A stretch of 64,000 bases of DNA from Corallincola holothuriorum. Its GTDB lineage: Bacteria; Pseudomonadota; Gammaproteobacteria; Enterobacterales; Neiellaceae. Every line of letters starts with the position of its first letter. Position 1 is the first letter of the stretch. The stretch spans positions 119,586 to 183,585 of the forward strand of contig NZ_QPID01000010.1 in NCBI RefSeq assembly GCF_003336225.1, given 5' to 3'. Below the pieces are notes generated by a model, which did not search any database, was not told the DNA's origin, and saw only the letters and a program-made list of their open reading frames with translations. Of the stretch, positions 8,011 through 20,519 are shown piece after piece. The position numbers were made by a program, and so were the translations under genes.

Positions 8011-9653
8011 AGCCCTTTAGGCAGCTGTTTCGATTGTATCTAATTGGCGCGACCTTGTTGCGTCACGGCGTTGATCAGATCATTCCTCGTCAACGCTGGC
8101 CGTTATCGCTGAAGTGCTTACGTATTGGGTTGTTTTGGCTACGCAATCAACATCCCGACGCTTCGGAAGCGAAGCGCTTACGCCTCGCCATGGAGGCGCT
8201 TGGTCCGGTGTTTATCAAGCTCGGGCAGATGCTTTCTACCCGTCGCGACCTACTTAATGATGATTATGCCGAAGAGCTGGCATTGTTGCAGGATCAGGTT
8301 GCCCCTTTTCCTGGCGAGCAAGCCTTAGCTTTAATAGAGGCGTCGCTTGGTTACCCCTTAACTGAGCGCTTCAGTGATTTTGATGAGACGCCGTTGGCTA
8401 CGGCGTCGATTGCCCAGGTGCATACCGCCACATTGTTGGCTGACGAGCAGGGACAGTCGCAAGAGATTGTCTTGAAGGTGATCCGGCCGGGGATCGACAA
8501 ACAGATTTTAGCGGATCTGCATTGGATGGAAAGCTTGGCAGAGCTGGTGGCGCGCTTGCTGCCGGATGGCAAGCGGTTGCGGCCGAAGGAGGTGATCCGG
8601 GAGTATCGCAAAACTATCCTGGACGAGCTGGATATGGCGCGAGAAGCAGCCAACGCAATCCAGCTAAGGCGCAATTTTGAAGGCTCAGACGCCCTCTATG
8701 TGCCGCGTATTTACAGTGATTATTGCCGCCCTCGCCTGTTGGTTATGGAGCGTATTTATGGCATTCCAGTGGGCAATATCGCTGAGCTGGAAGCTAATGG
8801 CACCAACATGAAGCGCTTGGCTGAACGGGGTGTCGAGGTGTTTTTTACTCAGGTATTTCGTGACAGTTTCTTTCATGCCGATATGCATCCCGGGAATATC
8901 TTTGTTGCCAAAGAGCATCCGGAAGATCCACTGTGGATAGGCATTGATTGCGGCATTGTTGGTACCTTGAATCGCGAAGATAAGCGCTATCTGGCGGAGA
9001 ACTTCCTAGCGTTCTTTAATCGAGATTATCGTAAGGTGGCTGAGTTACATGTGGATTCAGGTTGGGTGCCTGCTGATACCAGTATCGATGAATTTGAAGT
9101 GGCGATCCGTACTGTATGTGAGCCTATTTTCAATAAGCCTTTATCTGAGATCTCGTTTGGCCATGTGCTGATCAATCTGTTTAATACCGCCCGCCGCTTC
9201 AATATGGAGGTGCAGCCGCAGCTGGTGCTGTTGCAGAAGACCCTGCTCTATATCGAAGGCCTGGGGCGTCAGCTATACCCGCAGCTGGATCTGTGGCAAA
9301 CCGCCAAACCTTTTCTCGAAGATTGGATGCAGGATCAGTTGGGGGCGAAAGCGCTGAAGCGCAACTTATTGGAAAATTTACCTTACTGGGGGGAGAAGCT
9401 GCCGCAACTGCCAGACCTGATTTTCAATAATCTGCAGCAAGCACAGCAACTACTTCCTCAGTTAGAAACGCTATCTGAGCAGTACCATCAGCAAGCTGAC
9501 CGCCGTTCTCGCGGCCTGTTTTGGCTTGGTACTTCTGCCATCATCGCCTTGATTACGCTGTTTTTTGATTGGCCATCTATGACTTGGTCGATGCTGGGAT
9601 GGAGTGGCGTAATTGGGTGCTGGATCTCGGCTTGGCGGTTTAGCAGCCGTTAG
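8007..9653 (+). CDS. ubiB: UbiB atypical kinase-like ATPase
   Basis: Membrane-bound ABC1/ADCK-family ATPase needed for ubiquinone synthesis. The protein is 548 residues. Family marks: [14 protein letters not shown], the KxGQ motif at 71-74; the alanine-rich loop ATASIAQVH at 131-139; VLKVIRPG with the ATP-site lysine; [12 protein letters not shown], the catalytic loop; and IGIDCGIVG in place of DFG. Two membrane segments lie at the C-terminus (about 498-545). It starts within the ubiJ stop (ATGA), so the two are translationally coupled. Confidence 0.96.
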   Translation: MKPFRQLFRLYLIGATLLRHGVDQIIPRQRWPLSLKCLRIGLFWLRNQHPDASEAKRLRLAMEALGPVFIKLGQMLSTRRDLLNDDYAEELALLQDQVAPFPGEQALALIEASLGYPLTERFSDFDETPLATASIAQVHTATLLADEQGQSQEIVLKVIRPGIDKQILADLHWMESLAELVARLLPDGKRLRPKEVIREYRKTILDELDMAREAANAIQLRRNFEGSDALYVPRIYSDYCRPRLLVMERIYGIPVGNIAELEANGTNMKRLAERGVEVFFTQVFRDSFFHADMHPGNIFVAKEHPEDPLWIGIDCGIVGTLNREDKRYLAENFLAFFNRDYRKVAELHVDSGWVPADTSIDEFEVAIRTVCEPIFNKPLSEISFGHVLINLFNTARRFNMEVQPQLVLLQKTLLYIEGLGRQLYPQLDLWQTAKPFLEDWMQDQLGAKALKRNLLENLPYWGEKLPQLPDLIFNNLQQAQQLLPQLETLSEQYHQQADRRSRGLFWLGTSAIIALITLFFDWPSMTWSMLGWSGVIGCWISAWRFSSR

Positions 9654-9656
9654 AGG

Positions 9657-9684
9657 TTTTCATGAACAACCATCTGCCTATAAT
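9657..9684 (+). promoter_or_regulatory. Candidate promoter of the tat operon
   Basis: A perfect TATAAT (9679-9684) lies 40 bases upstream of tatA, with TTTTCA (9657-9662) at 16-base spacing as a weak -35. It would give tatABC its own promoter besides read-through from ubiB. Confidence 0.45.
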
Positions 9685-9723
9685 GGGTCAGCATAGCCAC
9701 TTCTGGCGTTTGGGAGAGTAAAA

Positions 9724-9972
9724 ATGGGTTTTAGTTGGCCTCAGCTATTAATCGTTGCCGTTATTGTCATTCTGCTGTTTGGTACGAAAAAGCTCCGTAG
9801 TCTAGGTGGAGACTTGGGCTCAGCGGTTAAGGGCTTTAAAAAAGCGATGAGTGACGAAGATGCTAAAGGCGAAAAAGCCGATGCAGATTTCGACAAGCAG
9901 CCTATAGAACACAAACAAGACGCCAGCGCAGATGTGAAAGAGCCGGTAGTCAAGGATAAGGACAAGGCCTAA
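9724..9972 (+). CDS. tatA: Tat translocase subunit TatA
   Basis: Forms the size-adaptable pore of the twin-arginine translocase in the inner membrane. The protein is 82 residues: a short N-terminal segment ([16 protein letters not shown], about 5-20), the [24 protein letters not shown] hinge and amphipathic helix, then a charged tail. GGGAGAG precedes the ATG. First gene of tatABC; the tail is acidic and lysine-rich, as is common. Confidence 0.96.
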   Translation: MGFSWPQLLIVAVIVILLFGTKKLRSLGGDLGSAVKGFKKAMSDEDAKGEKADADFDKQPIEHKQDASADVKEPVVKDKDKA

Positions 9973-9975
9973 GCC

Positions 9976-10425
9976 GTGTTTGATATCGGCTTTTGGGAGC
10001 TTGTTATTATCGCTGTGGTTGGGCTGCTGGTACTTGGGCCTGAGCGACTGCCGGGTGCGGTGCGCAGCGTTACGCGTACCATCAGCAGTGTGAAGCGTTA
10101 TGGCAGTGCGATCCGTAGTCAGGTAGAGCAGGAGCTGGAGATCGAGCAACTGCATAATGACCTGAAGAAAGCAGAAGCCCTAGGCACCAAGGTAACACCC
10201 GAGCTGCAAGCATCGTTGAACAAGCTACGTGCGCAAGCGGATGCTGTGAATCGACCTTATGCTGCAGAAGAGCCTGAGGCTCAGGTTGATGGTGATAGTG
10301 CTGAGAATAAACTCGACGTTGAAGAGGACCTGCTTTCTGCCAATGATTCCGGTCACCGAGAGTATCCTGGTCCTGATGATGAAGTGGAGCCACTCCCCAC
10401 CCCCTCGGATAGTAAACGGCAATGA
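9976..10425 (+). CDS. tatB: Tat translocase subunit TatB
   Basis: Partner of TatC in the receptor that recognises twin-arginine signal peptides. The protein is 149 residues: N-terminal membrane segment [26 protein letters not shown], then a long amphipathic and coiled-coil region and a polar tail. The Glu and the GPERLP turn are typical of TatB rather than TatA. It uses a GTG start three bases after the tatA stop. Its end overlaps tatC by ATGA. Confidence 0.95.
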   Translation: MFDIGFWELVIIAVVGLLVLGPERLPGAVRSVTRTISSVKRYGSAIRSQVEQELEIEQLHNDLKKAEALGTKVTPELQASLNKLRAQADAVNRPYAAEEPEAQVDGDSAENKLDVEEDLLSANDSGHREYPGPDDEVEPLPTPSDSKRQ

Positions 10426-11162
10426 ATAACCCCACCCAGCAGCCATTTTTAAGTCATCTGTATGAGTTGCGAGACCGCTTACTGAAAGCGTTAGGCTCTG
10501 TGCTGGTGATATTCCTCGGGCTGGTTTATTTTTCCCAGGAGATCTATCACTTTATTGCGGCACCGTTGATTGCAGAGATGCCAGACGGGGCCTCGATGAT
10601 TGCAACCGATGTGGCCTCGCCGTTCTTTGTACCAATTAAGCTCACCATTGTGCTTTCCGCAGCGCTGGCAGTGCCATTTATTTTGCATCAGGTGTGGGCT
10701 TTTATCGCGCCAGGGCTTTATAAACATGAGCGTAAGTTAGCGCTGCCTTTGGTGGTGATGAGTTCACTGTTGTTTTATGCCGGTGCTGCGTTTGCTTTTT
10801 TTGTGGTGTTTCCATTGGCGTTTGGCTTTCTTACTGCGATTGCCCCAGAGGGCGTGACCATCGCCACTGATATCGGCAGCTACCTCGACTTTGTGCTGAA
10901 ACTGTTTTTCGCGTTTGGGCTGGCTTTCGAAGTGCCCATTCTGATTATTGTGCTCTGTTGGGTTGGCATTACGACCCCGGAGAGTCTGAGTAAGAAACGG
11001 CCCTATATCATTGTGGCCGCATTTGTTTTTGGAATGTTGCTGACGCCGCCTGATATCTTTTCGCAGACGTTATTAGCTATACCTATGTTGCTTCTGTTTG
11101 AAGTTGGCTTGTTGATTGCGCGATTGTATCGGCGTAAAGATGATGAGCAGGAGGAGGAATAA
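10422..11162 (+). CDS. tatC: Tat translocase subunit TatC
   Basis: Core multispanning receptor of the Tat system, 246 residues with six membrane segments. [14 protein letters not shown] at the N-terminus is the TatC signature; the conserved first periplasmic loop and FGLAFEVPI in the middle are also present. It overlaps tatB at the start and the following unknown gene by one base (TAATG) at the end, so all four are likely on one transcript. Confidence 0.97.
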   Translation: MNNPTQQPFLSHLYELRDRLLKALGSVLVIFLGLVYFSQEIYHFIAAPLIAEMPDGASMIATDVASPFFVPIKLTIVLSAALAVPFILHQVWAFIAPGLYKHERKLALPLVVMSSLLFYAGAAFAFFVVFPLAFGFLTAIAPEGVTIATDIGSYLDFVLKLFFAFGLAFEVPILIIVLCWVGITTPESLSKKRPYIIVAAFVFGMLLTPPDIFSQTLLAIPMLLLFEVGLLIARLYRRKDDEQEEE

Positions 11163-11818
11163 TGATCCGAACCACGGTCCTTTTATCTGTGGCGTTAAGT
11201 TGTTTAAGCGTTCATGCCGCTCCCGCTTCATTGCAGCAATGCGCCGCGATCAGCGATGATGCCCAGCGCTTGAACTGCTACGACCAACTTGCTGCTCGCA
11301 CGCTGCCTGACTCTCTTGCCGCCATTGCGCCAGCGCCAGATGCGCAGCCATTGCCAGCCGTGAAACCTGCTGAGGCGGTTCCTGCTGTGGGCGGTTTAGC
11401 TGGTGCACCTGACGCCCCTGCCGCCATTGCGCCAGTGCCAGATGCGCAGCCATTGCCAGCCGTGAAACCTGCTGAGGCGGTTCCTGCTGTGGGCGGTTTA
11501 GCTGGTGCGCCCGACGCCCCTCCCGTGATAGTAGAAGAACCCACCGCCGAAGAAAAATTTGGCCTCGAGCATAAGCAAGCGGTCGCTGAAGATGCGCCTG
11601 AGACGTTAACGTTACGGATCAGCAAGAAAAAGAAAGACGCTTATGGAAAATGGGTATTAACCCTAGAGAACGGCCAAGTTTGGAAGCAGACCGATGGCAC
11701 ACGTTATAGCTTTAGAAATAAAGATGGCTTGGTGGTGATCGTACGAGGTGCAATGAGTAGCTTCTTTATTGGTGAGCCAGATCGTAGTAAGCGGATCCGA
11801 GCGAAGCGAGTGAAGTAA
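11162..11818 (+). CDS. Exported protein with a 34-residue tandem repeat
   Basis: No firm family. The protein is 218 residues with a signal peptide (1-20). After cleavage comes LQQCAAISDDAQRLNCYDQLA, a two-cysteine motif seen at the N-terminus of several exported proteobacterial proteins. Then follow two near-identical 34-residue blocks rich in Ala and Pro (residues about 53-120), and a basic C-terminal domain (about 143-218) that looks like a small beta fold (WVLTLENGQVWKQTDGTRY). It overlaps tatC by one base and lies two bases before tatD. Whether it is a Tat-pathway accessory is unknown; its own signal peptide has no twin arginine. Confidence 0.8.
   Translation: MIRTTVLLSVALSCLSVHAAPASLQQCAAISDDAQRLNCYDQLAARTLPDSLAAIAPAPDAQPLPAVKPAEAVPAVGGLAGAPDAPAAIAPVPDAQPLPAVKPAEAVPAVGGLAGAPDAPPVIVEEPTAEEKFGLEHKQAVAEDAPETLTLRISKKKKDAYGKWVLTLENGQVWKQTDGTRYSFRNKDGLVVIVRGAMSSFFIGEPDRSKRIRAKRVK
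11318..11521 (+). repeat. Two tandem 102-bp in-frame repeats
   Basis: Copies at 11318-11419 and 11420-11521 differ at only a few bases. Each encodes 34 residues beginning AAIAP and ending GAPDAP. In-frame length and near identity point to a recent duplication by slippage or unequal exchange. A Pro/Ala linker such as this may vary in copy number between strains. Confidence 0.93.
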
Positions 11819-11819
11819 G

Positions 11820-12608
11820 GTGAGCTGGGTTGATATCGGGGTCAATCTCACCAATAAGCAGTTCAAAGATGACGCTGCTGATGTCGTGGAGCGTGCCCTA
11901 TCGGTCGATGTTGATCAGCTGATTTTAACGGGCACCTCGTTGCTTGAAAGTCAGCAAGCGCTCTCTCTGGCAAAGAGGTGGCCTGGTACTTGTTTCAGTA
12001 CCGCGGGCATTCACCCCCACGATGCGAAAGAGTTCCAGCCTGAACAGCTGACAGCGCTTGCACAGTTATTGATACAGCCGCAAGTAGTGGCTGTCGGCGA
12101 GTGTGGCTTGGATTTCAATCGTGATTTTTCACCGCGACCAGTGCAATGCGAGGTGCTAGAACAGCAACTCTCGTTGGCGGCTGAGCTAAATATGCCGGTA
12201 TTTCTCCATGAACGCGATGCCAGTGACACACTATTGGCGATACTCAAACCTTGGCGAGATAAGTTGCCGGCGGCAGTGGTGCACTGTTTTACTGGTAGCG
12301 AAATAGCATTGCGTCAGTATTTGGAGCTAGATTTGCATATCGGTGTGACAGGATGGGTGTGTGATGAGCGTCGAGGTACTGAGCTTTTAGCTATGATGCC
12401 GCTGATCCCCGCCGGGCGCTTGATGTTGGAAACTGATGCGCCGTTTTTGATTCCAAGAGATCTCCAGCCCAAACCGAAGCGCCGCCGCAATGAACCCTGT
12501 TATCTGCCCCATATTGCAGCGACTATTGCTGCCAAAAGAGGGGAAACGCTAGCGCAGTTAAGTGAGCACACATTGGCTGCGAGTCAGCGCTTTTTTGGCC
12601 TGATGTAA
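11820..12608 (+). CDS. tatD: TatD-family metal-dependent DNase
   Basis: TatD is a cytoplasmic TIM-barrel hydrolase with 3'-5' exonuclease activity, linked to DNA repair and quality control. The protein is 262 residues. DIGVNLTNKQF starts the family, AGIHPHDAKEF carries metal-binding histidines, VGECGLDFNRDF the metal-bridging Glu, VFLHERDA a histidine, and METDAPFL (here LETDAPFL) the catalytic Asp. The start is a GTG two bases after the previous stop. Same place after tatC as in E. coli, except for the inserted repeat protein. Confidence 0.93.
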   Translation: MSWVDIGVNLTNKQFKDDAADVVERALSVDVDQLILTGTSLLESQQALSLAKRWPGTCFSTAGIHPHDAKEFQPEQLTALAQLLIQPQVVAVGECGLDFNRDFSPRPVQCEVLEQQLSLAAELNMPVFLHERDASDTLLAILKPWRDKLPAAVVHCFTGSEIALRQYLELDLHIGVTGWVCDERRGTELLAMMPLIPAGRLMLETDAPFLIPRDLQPKPKRRRNEPCYLPHIAATIAAKRGETLAQLSEHTLAASQRFFGLM

Positions 12609-12669
12609 TTGATTTGTTTTTCGTGCTTGAAAGTGCGGTTTAAAAGCTAAAAGAAGGCTTTCACTACTA

Positions 12670-14551
12670 ATGCGGATTGAGCGGCTCATATTAGCGTGGC
12701 TATGGTTAATACTGATGACTTTCAGTGTTAATGCCTCTGCTGCGTGGGTGTTGAGCGATGATACACAACAAACAGATGCGACGGTTCCCTGTTGTGAACT
12801 GTATGTGGCAGACGATAGTTCACTGTCTGCGAGCCAAGTTATGACCTTGCCGCCTGCGGCCTGGCAATCGCTGCCAACTTCCCGAGTCAATTTTGGTTTC
12901 TCTGCGAAGACGTTTTGGGTGCGGCTGACAGTCGACAACCGTGCCGCGGCCACTAAACAGTGGATATTGGCGTTGGATAATCCGCTGTTAGATGTCGTTA
13001 ATGTCTACCTGCAATCCCCCTCTGTGCCGTTGCGTCAAGTGGCAGCGCTCGCTGAAGGCGATACCGGACGTTTGGTTTCTCACCCTGAATACCTTGTGCC
13101 GCTGAATATTTCTAATGATCCTGGCGTGTCTACTTTGCTAGTAAGCTTTCAGACCCAGGGGGCGGCAGAGTTATCTTTTTCTGTGTGGGATCGCGACAGC
13201 TTTATCGCCGCGGATCATCGCCGTAGCTTAGGTTGGGGACTGTTATTTGGCGCGTTATTGTTGATGGCGTTATATAACGTGTTATTGGCTGTATCGACCC
13301 GTGTTATGAGTTACTTGACCTATGCTGCTTATGTGAGCTGTGCGACCTTGTTGATGGCCGGTTTAATTGGCTTCAATAGCTATTACATGTGGCCAAACAG
13401 CCCTTGGCTACAGCACTTAACTACCCCCTTTCTAGGTGGGGCGACCTTACTATTTGCCAGTTTGTTCTTACAGCAATTGACGCAAGTCGATAGTAAACGA
13501 ATCGTAATCAGTCGCTGGCTACGCGTGATCCAACTAGGCACAGTGAGTTATTTGTTACTGGTGTTTGTCCTTGACTACCGTACTGCAGTGCTTGTATTCG
13601 CGGGATTGGTCGTGGTGGTTGTGCTTAGCCTGCTCAGTATTAGTTGCTGGCTTTCCTTGCAACGTGTGGCGTTGGCAAAGTACTACGCTGTTGGCTGGTT
13701 TGCGTTATTAGTGGGGGCATTCATAAGTAGTTTGGCCTACTTAGGCTGGCTGGAATTACCTGTGTCGAATTTTACTCCTTTTCTATTGGGGGCTGTGACC
13801 GAGGTGGTCGTGGTGACACTGACCTTGGCGATGCGGGTGGGGCAATCTTATCGTGGCCGCCAGTTGGCCGAAAAATCGGCGATGGAACAGGCTCACCGGG
13901 TGCGGCAGGTACAGGACAAATCGATGCAGATGCAGGCGAAGGCCAACGCTGATCTTGAACAGAAAGTACAGGAACGCACCTTTGAACTTGAGGTGGCACT
14001 TCGTGAACTGGCTGACACTAATCGAGAGCTGGAAGAGCAGAATACCCGTGATGCGCTAACTGGCGTACGCAACCGAAAATACTTTGATAAACGCTATATA
14101 GCGGAGCAGCGACGTAGCCGTCGTGAACAGACACCGCTTGCTCTGATCATGGCGGACATCGACCACTTTAAGCAGATCAATGACACCTATGGTCACCCCG
14201 TTGGTGATATCTGTATTCGGGAAGTCGCGTCGCGAGCTGCTGAAGTGGTTAAACGTCCAGGGGATGTGGTGGCTCGCTATGGTGGTGAAGAGTTTGCGCT
14301 GATATTACCCAATACCTCGCCGGAAGGGGCGAGACAATTGGCCGAGCGGTTATGTAGTGCTATTCGTGACCAAGGTGTAGTGACGGGGGTGGGAGAATTA
14401 CCTTTGACCATCAGTTGTGGTGTCGCTTGTTTGTATATTGATCCCCAACTCCCCCCTGAAACCTTACTCGCGCAGGCAGATAAAGCACTCTATCAGGCCA
14501 AACAGCAAGGTCGTGATCGGGTATGCGTTTTTATTACTGAGGAGCAGCAGG

Positions 14552-14559
<8 letters not shown>
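12670..14559 (+). CDS. Membrane diguanylate cyclase with 7TM-DISM sensor
   Basis: Makes cyclic-di-GMP from two GTP. Layout in 629 residues: signal peptide (1-24); periplasmic 7TMR-DISMED2-type sensory domain (about 40-165) thought to bind carbohydrate-like ligands; seven membrane segments (about 180-395); coiled coil (about 400-455); GGDEF domain (about 458-620). The active site is GGEEF at 538-542, so it should be active, and RPGD at 529-532 is an intact inhibitory I-site. MADIDHFKQINDTYGHPVGD is canonical. The stop overlaps the start of the next gene. It is one of three c-di-GMP proteins in the window. Confidence 0.93.
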
Positions 14560-16115
<1,556 letters not shown>

Positions 16116-16145
16116 CCCCAGTGTTGGATGCTGAAAATGGCGAAT

Positions 16146-16172
16146 AAAAAAGCGAGCTGAGCTCGCTTTTTT
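16146..16172. terminator. Bidirectional terminator between hemB and the helicase gene
   Basis: A run of six A, stem GCGAGC, loop TGA, stem GCTCGC and six T (16146-16172) form a symmetric hairpin that works on both strands. It ends hemB rightward and the RhlE-type gene leftward. Confidence 0.9.
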
Positions 16173-16198
16173 ATTGTCTGCTACTTTGCTAGCTAAAG

Positions 16199-17467
16199 TT
16201 AGCCATTCGCTGGGCGATGGCCTTTTGCCAGTTCGCCGGAGCGTTGTCCATCCGCGTGTTCGATTTTAGGTTTCTTCGGCTTTTTCGGTCGCGGAGCACG
16301 CCTTGCTTGTGGCGTGCGTGAAGGCGGTAGCGGATGAGTCGGTTCAAAACCAGATAGCTCTTTACGCGGAATAATATCGCCAATAAGTCGCTCAATAGCA
16401 GCAAGCAGTTTGAAATCATCGGCACAGACTAGTGATACCGCTTCGCCACTGGCACCAGCTCGGCCGGTACGACCGATGCGATGGACATAATCTTCAGCCA
16501 CATGGGGCAGATCGTAATTGACCACATGGGGTAACTGATCGATATCCAAGCCGCGGGCAGCAATATCGGTGGCCACGAGAACGCGGATAGCACCACTCTT
16601 AAAATCGGCTAATGCTTTGGTTCGCGCCCCCTGACTCTTATTGCCGTGGATCGCTGCGGCGTTGATCTCTTTGGCGTTGAGTTGCTTGGTGATACGGTTG
16701 GCACCGTGTTTGGTTTTACTGAATACCAACACCTGTTGCCACTGATTATCTTGGATTAAGCGGGTCAATAGCCCGGATTTCCGCCCCTTATCCACTGGAT
16801 AAACTAACTGCTCGATACGCTCGGCGGTAGTATTAGGGGGAGCAACGGAGACCTCAACAGGGTTGTTAACCATCCCTTTTGCCAGCGCCCGGATCTCGTT
16901 TGAAAAGGTTGCCGAAAACATCAGGTTTTGGCGTTGTTTAGGCAGCAGGGCGAGGATCTTCTTGATGTCGTGAATAAAGCCCATATCCAACATACGATCG
17001 GCTTCATCAAGTACCAGTATTTCCAGTTGCTTAAAACGCACCGCATTTTGATTGTATAGATCAAGCAGTCGACCCGGTGTAGCGACCAATACATCCACGC
17101 CCCGTCGTAGTGCCATCATCTGTGGATTGATCTTAACGCCACCAAACACCACCGCAGATCTTAAGGGTAGATGTTTTGAGTAAGTTTCAACACTTGCACC
17201 TACCTGCGCCGCCAGTTCGCGGGTTGGTGTCAGCACCAGAGTGCGCACCTGGTTGGCTTGTGCTTGCGGCCCTTTCGACAATATTTCCAAGATAGGTAAG
17301 GTAAAGCCAGCCGTTTTACCGGTACCTGTTTGTGCCGCTGCCATCACGTCCCGCCCTTCGAGTACCGCAGGAATGGCCTGCGCTTGAATAGGAGAGGGGG
17401 TTTCGTAGCCCTGCTCTTTGATCGCTGCAAGAATGGAATCAGAGAGGCCGAGTGAGGCAAATGACAT
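16199..17467 (-). CDS. rhlE: DEAD-box RNA helicase, RhlE type
   Basis: ATP-dependent RNA helicase, likely acting in ribosome assembly or RNA turnover. The protein is 422 residues. Motifs: FASLGLSD and Q motif [18 protein letters not shown] (45-52), [50 protein letters not shown] and [10 protein letters not shown]. The tail after about 375 is short, basic and proline-rich ([14 protein letters not shown]), fitting RhlE and perhaps binding RNA. It is a single-gene unit bounded by the terminator. Confidence 0.9.
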   Translation of the reverse strand: MSFASLGLSDSILAAIKEQGYETPSPIQAQAIPAVLEGRDVMAAAQTGTGKTAGFTLPILEILSKGPQAQANQVRTLVLTPTRELAAQVGASVETYSKHLPLRSAVVFGGVKINPQMMALRRGVDVLVATPGRLLDLYNQNAVRFKQLEILVLDEADRMLDMGFIHDIKKILALLPKQRQNLMFSATFSNEIRALAKGMVNNPVEVSVAPPNTTAERIEQLVYPVDKGRKSGLLTRLIQDNQWQQVLVFSKTKHGANRITKQLNAKEINAAAIHGNKSQGARTKALADFKSGAIRVLVATDIAARGLDIDQLPHVVNYDLPHVAEDYVHRIGRTGRAGASGEAVSLVCADDFKLLAAIERLIGDIIPRKELSGFEPTHPLPPSRTPQARRAPRPKKPKKPKIEHADGQRSGELAKGHRPANG

Positions 17468-17629
17468 ATAAAGGTCTCGTTTTGTTACGGGGGTAAGTGC
17501 CTAATGGCGGGCGCGCAGCTTACCCTATAAAGAGCGCCAGCGCGAATAGGCCTATAAAATCGTTATGTGGCCTTGTTAAACAGTGTAGCGGGTTTTAGGG
17601 GGCTAAGGAGCTGAGATAAGAGTGCTCAA

Positions 17630-19135
17630 TCAGGATCCTGTCGCCGCAGTGAGCTTTAATTCACCGCCAATCTTCAATGTGTAGCACGCTTCTTGCTGCA
17701 ACTCACTGCTGACCAGCGGGTGGCTATTTAGCCATGGCTGGGAAAGTTGCAAGCTCAGGGTCTCGCCCTCTGCTGTCAAAATCAGCTCAGGTACCGAGCT
17801 GTCTTGGCGGCGGCCACAGAATATAATGGCCAAGCGCAGTAGCCGAGTCAGGCGCATGGCTGTTGTTGGCTCAATGCCGGTCAGCTGCTCATAGCAAGCA
17901 CTGTCGAGAGGCCCTTGATACTGACCGAGCAGACTTGCCAACAATAATTTCTGACTGTTGCTAAAACCGGGGAGCGTGGCATTTTCGATGATATATTTGG
18001 CGTGTTGCTGGGCATTTTGATAGCCAATCAACAGGCCGATTTCGTTGAGTTGTGCCGCACTGGCAAGTAGCTCATTGAGTTCGATATCTTCTAGCTGCCA
18101 TGGAGCCGCTACTTGCTGACATAAGGCCAATGCAAGTTCACTGACCCGAGTGGCGTGGGGCTGATCGATTCGAAACTGTTGTTTGAGGCCGGCGAGGGTG
18201 CGTTGGCGGACATTTTCTTGGCGCTGCTCGCCTAACATCTCGTAGACGATCCCTTCTCGCAGGGCGCCGCCAGAAGTGGTCATCTGCTCAATGCCAAACT
18301 TACGAAACAGGGCAATTAAGATCGCCAAACCACTGACAAACACCGGTTTGCGTTCTTCTGATAAGCCGACGATATTCAATGCCTGAAGTTGGCCACAAGC
18401 CACTGCTTGCGCCATCATTTGCTGCAACTTAGGCAGCGTGATCCGCTCGTCATATCCTTGCGCCAGCAACACTTCCTGTAATGCCTGTACCGTGCCGGAT
18501 GCGCCAACACAACGCTGCCAGCCATAGGCGCAATAATCGACGACCAAGGGCGCGACCAAAGCTTCTGCCGCGCTAATGGCTGCATCAAAATTGCTTTGTT
18601 GCAGTTGACCGCCGGCGAAATAACGTTCACGGAACAGTACACAGCCCATATTCAAACTATGCAGAATGTGGGGTTCATACTGTTGCCCAACAATCAGCTC
18701 GGTGCTGGCACCGCCAATATCAATCACCAACTGATTACCACTGCCACTGGAGGTGTGCGCGACACCTTGGTAGATGGTTTCTGCTTCTTGCTCGCCGGTA
18801 ATGATTTGGATTGGGTGGTCAAGGATCTGTTCTGCCGTCGCAATAAACTGCTCGACATTCGCGGCGACTCTGAGGGTAGCGGTGCCGACAATGCGAATAT
18901 TGTTGGCGGGAATATCCTGCAGGCGTTCAGCAAACAAACGCAAACAATCCCAACCGCGGATCATCGCTTCTTCGCTAAGTTGGTTTTGCGTGTCTAGCCC
19001 TGAGGCCAGCCGCACTTTGCGTTTGATCTTCGCCAGTACCTGCACACTACCCGCGACAACCCTGACAACCAACATATGAAAACTGTTGGAGCCAAGGTCG
19101 ATGGCGGCATAAAGCTGGTTAGGCGAACTATTCAA
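17630..19135 (-). CDS. gppA: Guanosine pentaphosphate/exopolyphosphatase GppA
   Basis: Hydrolyses pppGpp to ppGpp and degrades polyphosphate. The protein is 501 residues, close to E. coli GppA (494) over its whole length. ASKHA-fold marks: YAAIDLGSNSFHML (9-22), GTATLRVA, VIDIGGASTELIVG, VGASGTVQALQE and SGGALREG. The C-terminal part (about 315-501) is the helical HD-like domain. It starts three bases after the rhlB stop, so rhlB-gppA is one transcript as in E. coli. Confidence 0.94.
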   Translation of the reverse strand: MNSSPNQLYAAIDLGSNSFHMLVVRVVAGSVQVLAKIKRKVRLASGLDTQNQLSEEAMIRGWDCLRLFAERLQDIPANNIRIVGTATLRVAANVEQFIATAEQILDHPIQIITGEQEAETIYQGVAHTSSGSGNQLVIDIGGASTELIVGQQYEPHILHSLNMGCVLFRERYFAGGQLQQSNFDAAISAAEALVAPLVVDYCAYGWQRCVGASGTVQALQEVLLAQGYDERITLPKLQQMMAQAVACGQLQALNIVGLSEERKPVFVSGLAILIALFRKFGIEQMTTSGGALREGIVYEMLGEQRQENVRQRTLAGLKQQFRIDQPHATRVSELALALCQQVAAPWQLEDIELNELLASAAQLNEIGLLIGYQNAQQHAKYIIENATLPGFSNSQKLLLASLLGQYQGPLDSACYEQLTGIEPTTAMRLTRLLRLAIIFCGRRQDSSVPELILTAEGETLSLQLSQPWLNSHPLVSSELQQEACYTLKIGGELKLTAATGS

Positions 19136-19138
19136 ACA

Positions 19139-20410
19139 TTAGCCTCGGCGATGGCCACCGCTGCGGCGTTGTGAAGAGCGGTTCTGTCCGCCGCCACTGC
19201 GTCTTGGGCGGTGCTGACGGATCGGCGCAGGCAGATCATCCAGCAGAGCCGTAGGATCATATTGGCTGACGGGAATGTCATGACCAACATAGCTTTCAAT
19301 TGCTGGCAGATTCAGTGCGTAACGTTCACAAGCAAAACTGATGGCGTGGCCACTTTCGCCAGCACGGCCTGTCCGGCCTATACGGTGAACGTAATCTTCA
19401 CAGTCATCTGGCAGATCGTAGTTAAAGACGTGAGTCACTTTTGGAATATGTAAACCACGGGCGGCAACATCTGTCGCTACCAGAATATCTAAACTACCAT
19501 CGGTAAATTGCTCGAGAATTTTTACGCGCTTGCGCTGAGGTACGTCACCCGTGAGCAGTCCAACTCGGTGGCCGTCAGCGGCTAGATGGCCCCAAACTGC
19601 TTCCGATTGGTGCTTGGTATTAGCAAAGACAATTGCTTTATCCGGCCACTCTTCTTCCATCAAGGTCAGCAGCAGCGGCATTTTATGCTCGTTAGAGGGA
19701 TAAAACAGTTCTGCTTTAACGCGATCTGCCGTCATCTTTTCCGGCTCGACGTGAACGTGAGTCGGATCATTCATATGCTCGTAGGCTAACTCACGAACGC
19801 GCATCGATAATGTGGCAGAAAACAAAAGGTTGAGTCGGTTATCAGGCTCAGGCATGCGGCGGAAAAGATAGCGAATATCTTTAATGAAACCGAGGTCAAA
19901 CATACGGTCAGCTTCATCCAATACTACGGCTTGGATATGGTTGAGGCTGAAAATGCCCTGCTTGAAATAGTCAATCAGGCGGCCGCAAGTGCCAATAAGG
20001 ATATCAACACCTTCATTGAGCGTTTGCCGTTGAGATTCGTATCCCTCGCCCCCATATACCAGACCTAGGCGCAAGTTTGAGCTTTTCGCCAGCGCTTCAG
20101 CATCATGGTAGATCTGAATGGCCAATTCTCGGGTCGGTGCAATAATAATTGCACGCGGATCCTGTGGCTTGCGCTCTTCAGCAGCAGGGTTGTTTAACAG
20201 GTAGTTGACGGTTGCAACAAGAAAGGCAATGGTTTTACCTGTGCCTGTTTGGGCTTGCCCTGCAACGTCTCCACCGGCTAATGCCACTGGCAGGCTCATC
20301 TTTTGGATGGGCGTACAATATTCAAAACCCTTGCTATGCAGGGCGGCGAGGACCTCCGGACGGAGATCAAACGCGTCAAAGCGCGTATCTGATAGGTGTG
20401 TTTTACTCAT
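19139..20410 (-). CDS. rhlB: RNA degradosome helicase RhlB
   Basis: DEAD-box helicase that unwinds RNA for the degradosome. The protein is 423 residues from the ATG at 20410; [11 protein letters not shown] there aligns with E. coli RhlB, so the ATG at 20422 is less likely. Motifs: [58 protein letters not shown] and [10 protein letters not shown]. The tail is Arg/Gly/Ser-rich ([18 protein letters not shown]), typical for RhlB. It is divergent from trxA, and gppA follows at once. Confidence 0.94.
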   Translation of the reverse strand: MSKTHLSDTRFDAFDLRPEVLAALHSKGFEYCTPIQKMSLPVALAGGDVAGQAQTGTGKTIAFLVATVNYLLNNPAAEERKPQDPRAIIIAPTRELAIQIYHDAEALAKSSNLRLGLVYGGEGYESQRQTLNEGVDILIGTCGRLIDYFKQGIFSLNHIQAVVLDEADRMFDLGFIKDIRYLFRRMPEPDNRLNLLFSATLSMRVRELAYEHMNDPTHVHVEPEKMTADRVKAELFYPSNEHKMPLLLTLMEEEWPDKAIVFANTKHQSEAVWGHLAADGHRVGLLTGDVPQRKRVKILEQFTDGSLDILVATDVAARGLHIPKVTHVFNYDLPDDCEDYVHRIGRTGRAGESGHAISFACERYALNLPAIESYVGHDIPVSQYDPTALLDDLPAPIRQHRPRRSGGGQNRSSQRRSGGHRRG

Positions 20411-20519
20411 GGCGCCAAGCATATCAGGTTGCGCTTGCTTTACAACTTGAGATGATTTGAAATACTAACGCTAGTGCACATGCGCTTCGCGCTAGTCGAT
20501 TAATAAAGCGGAGAAGAAA

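Noticed and set aside
11278..11625. 115-codon frame on the minus strand with a repeat pattern
   Set aside because: The repetition comes from the tandem repeat in the exported-protein gene on the plus strand; it is antisense to that gene and resembles no family.
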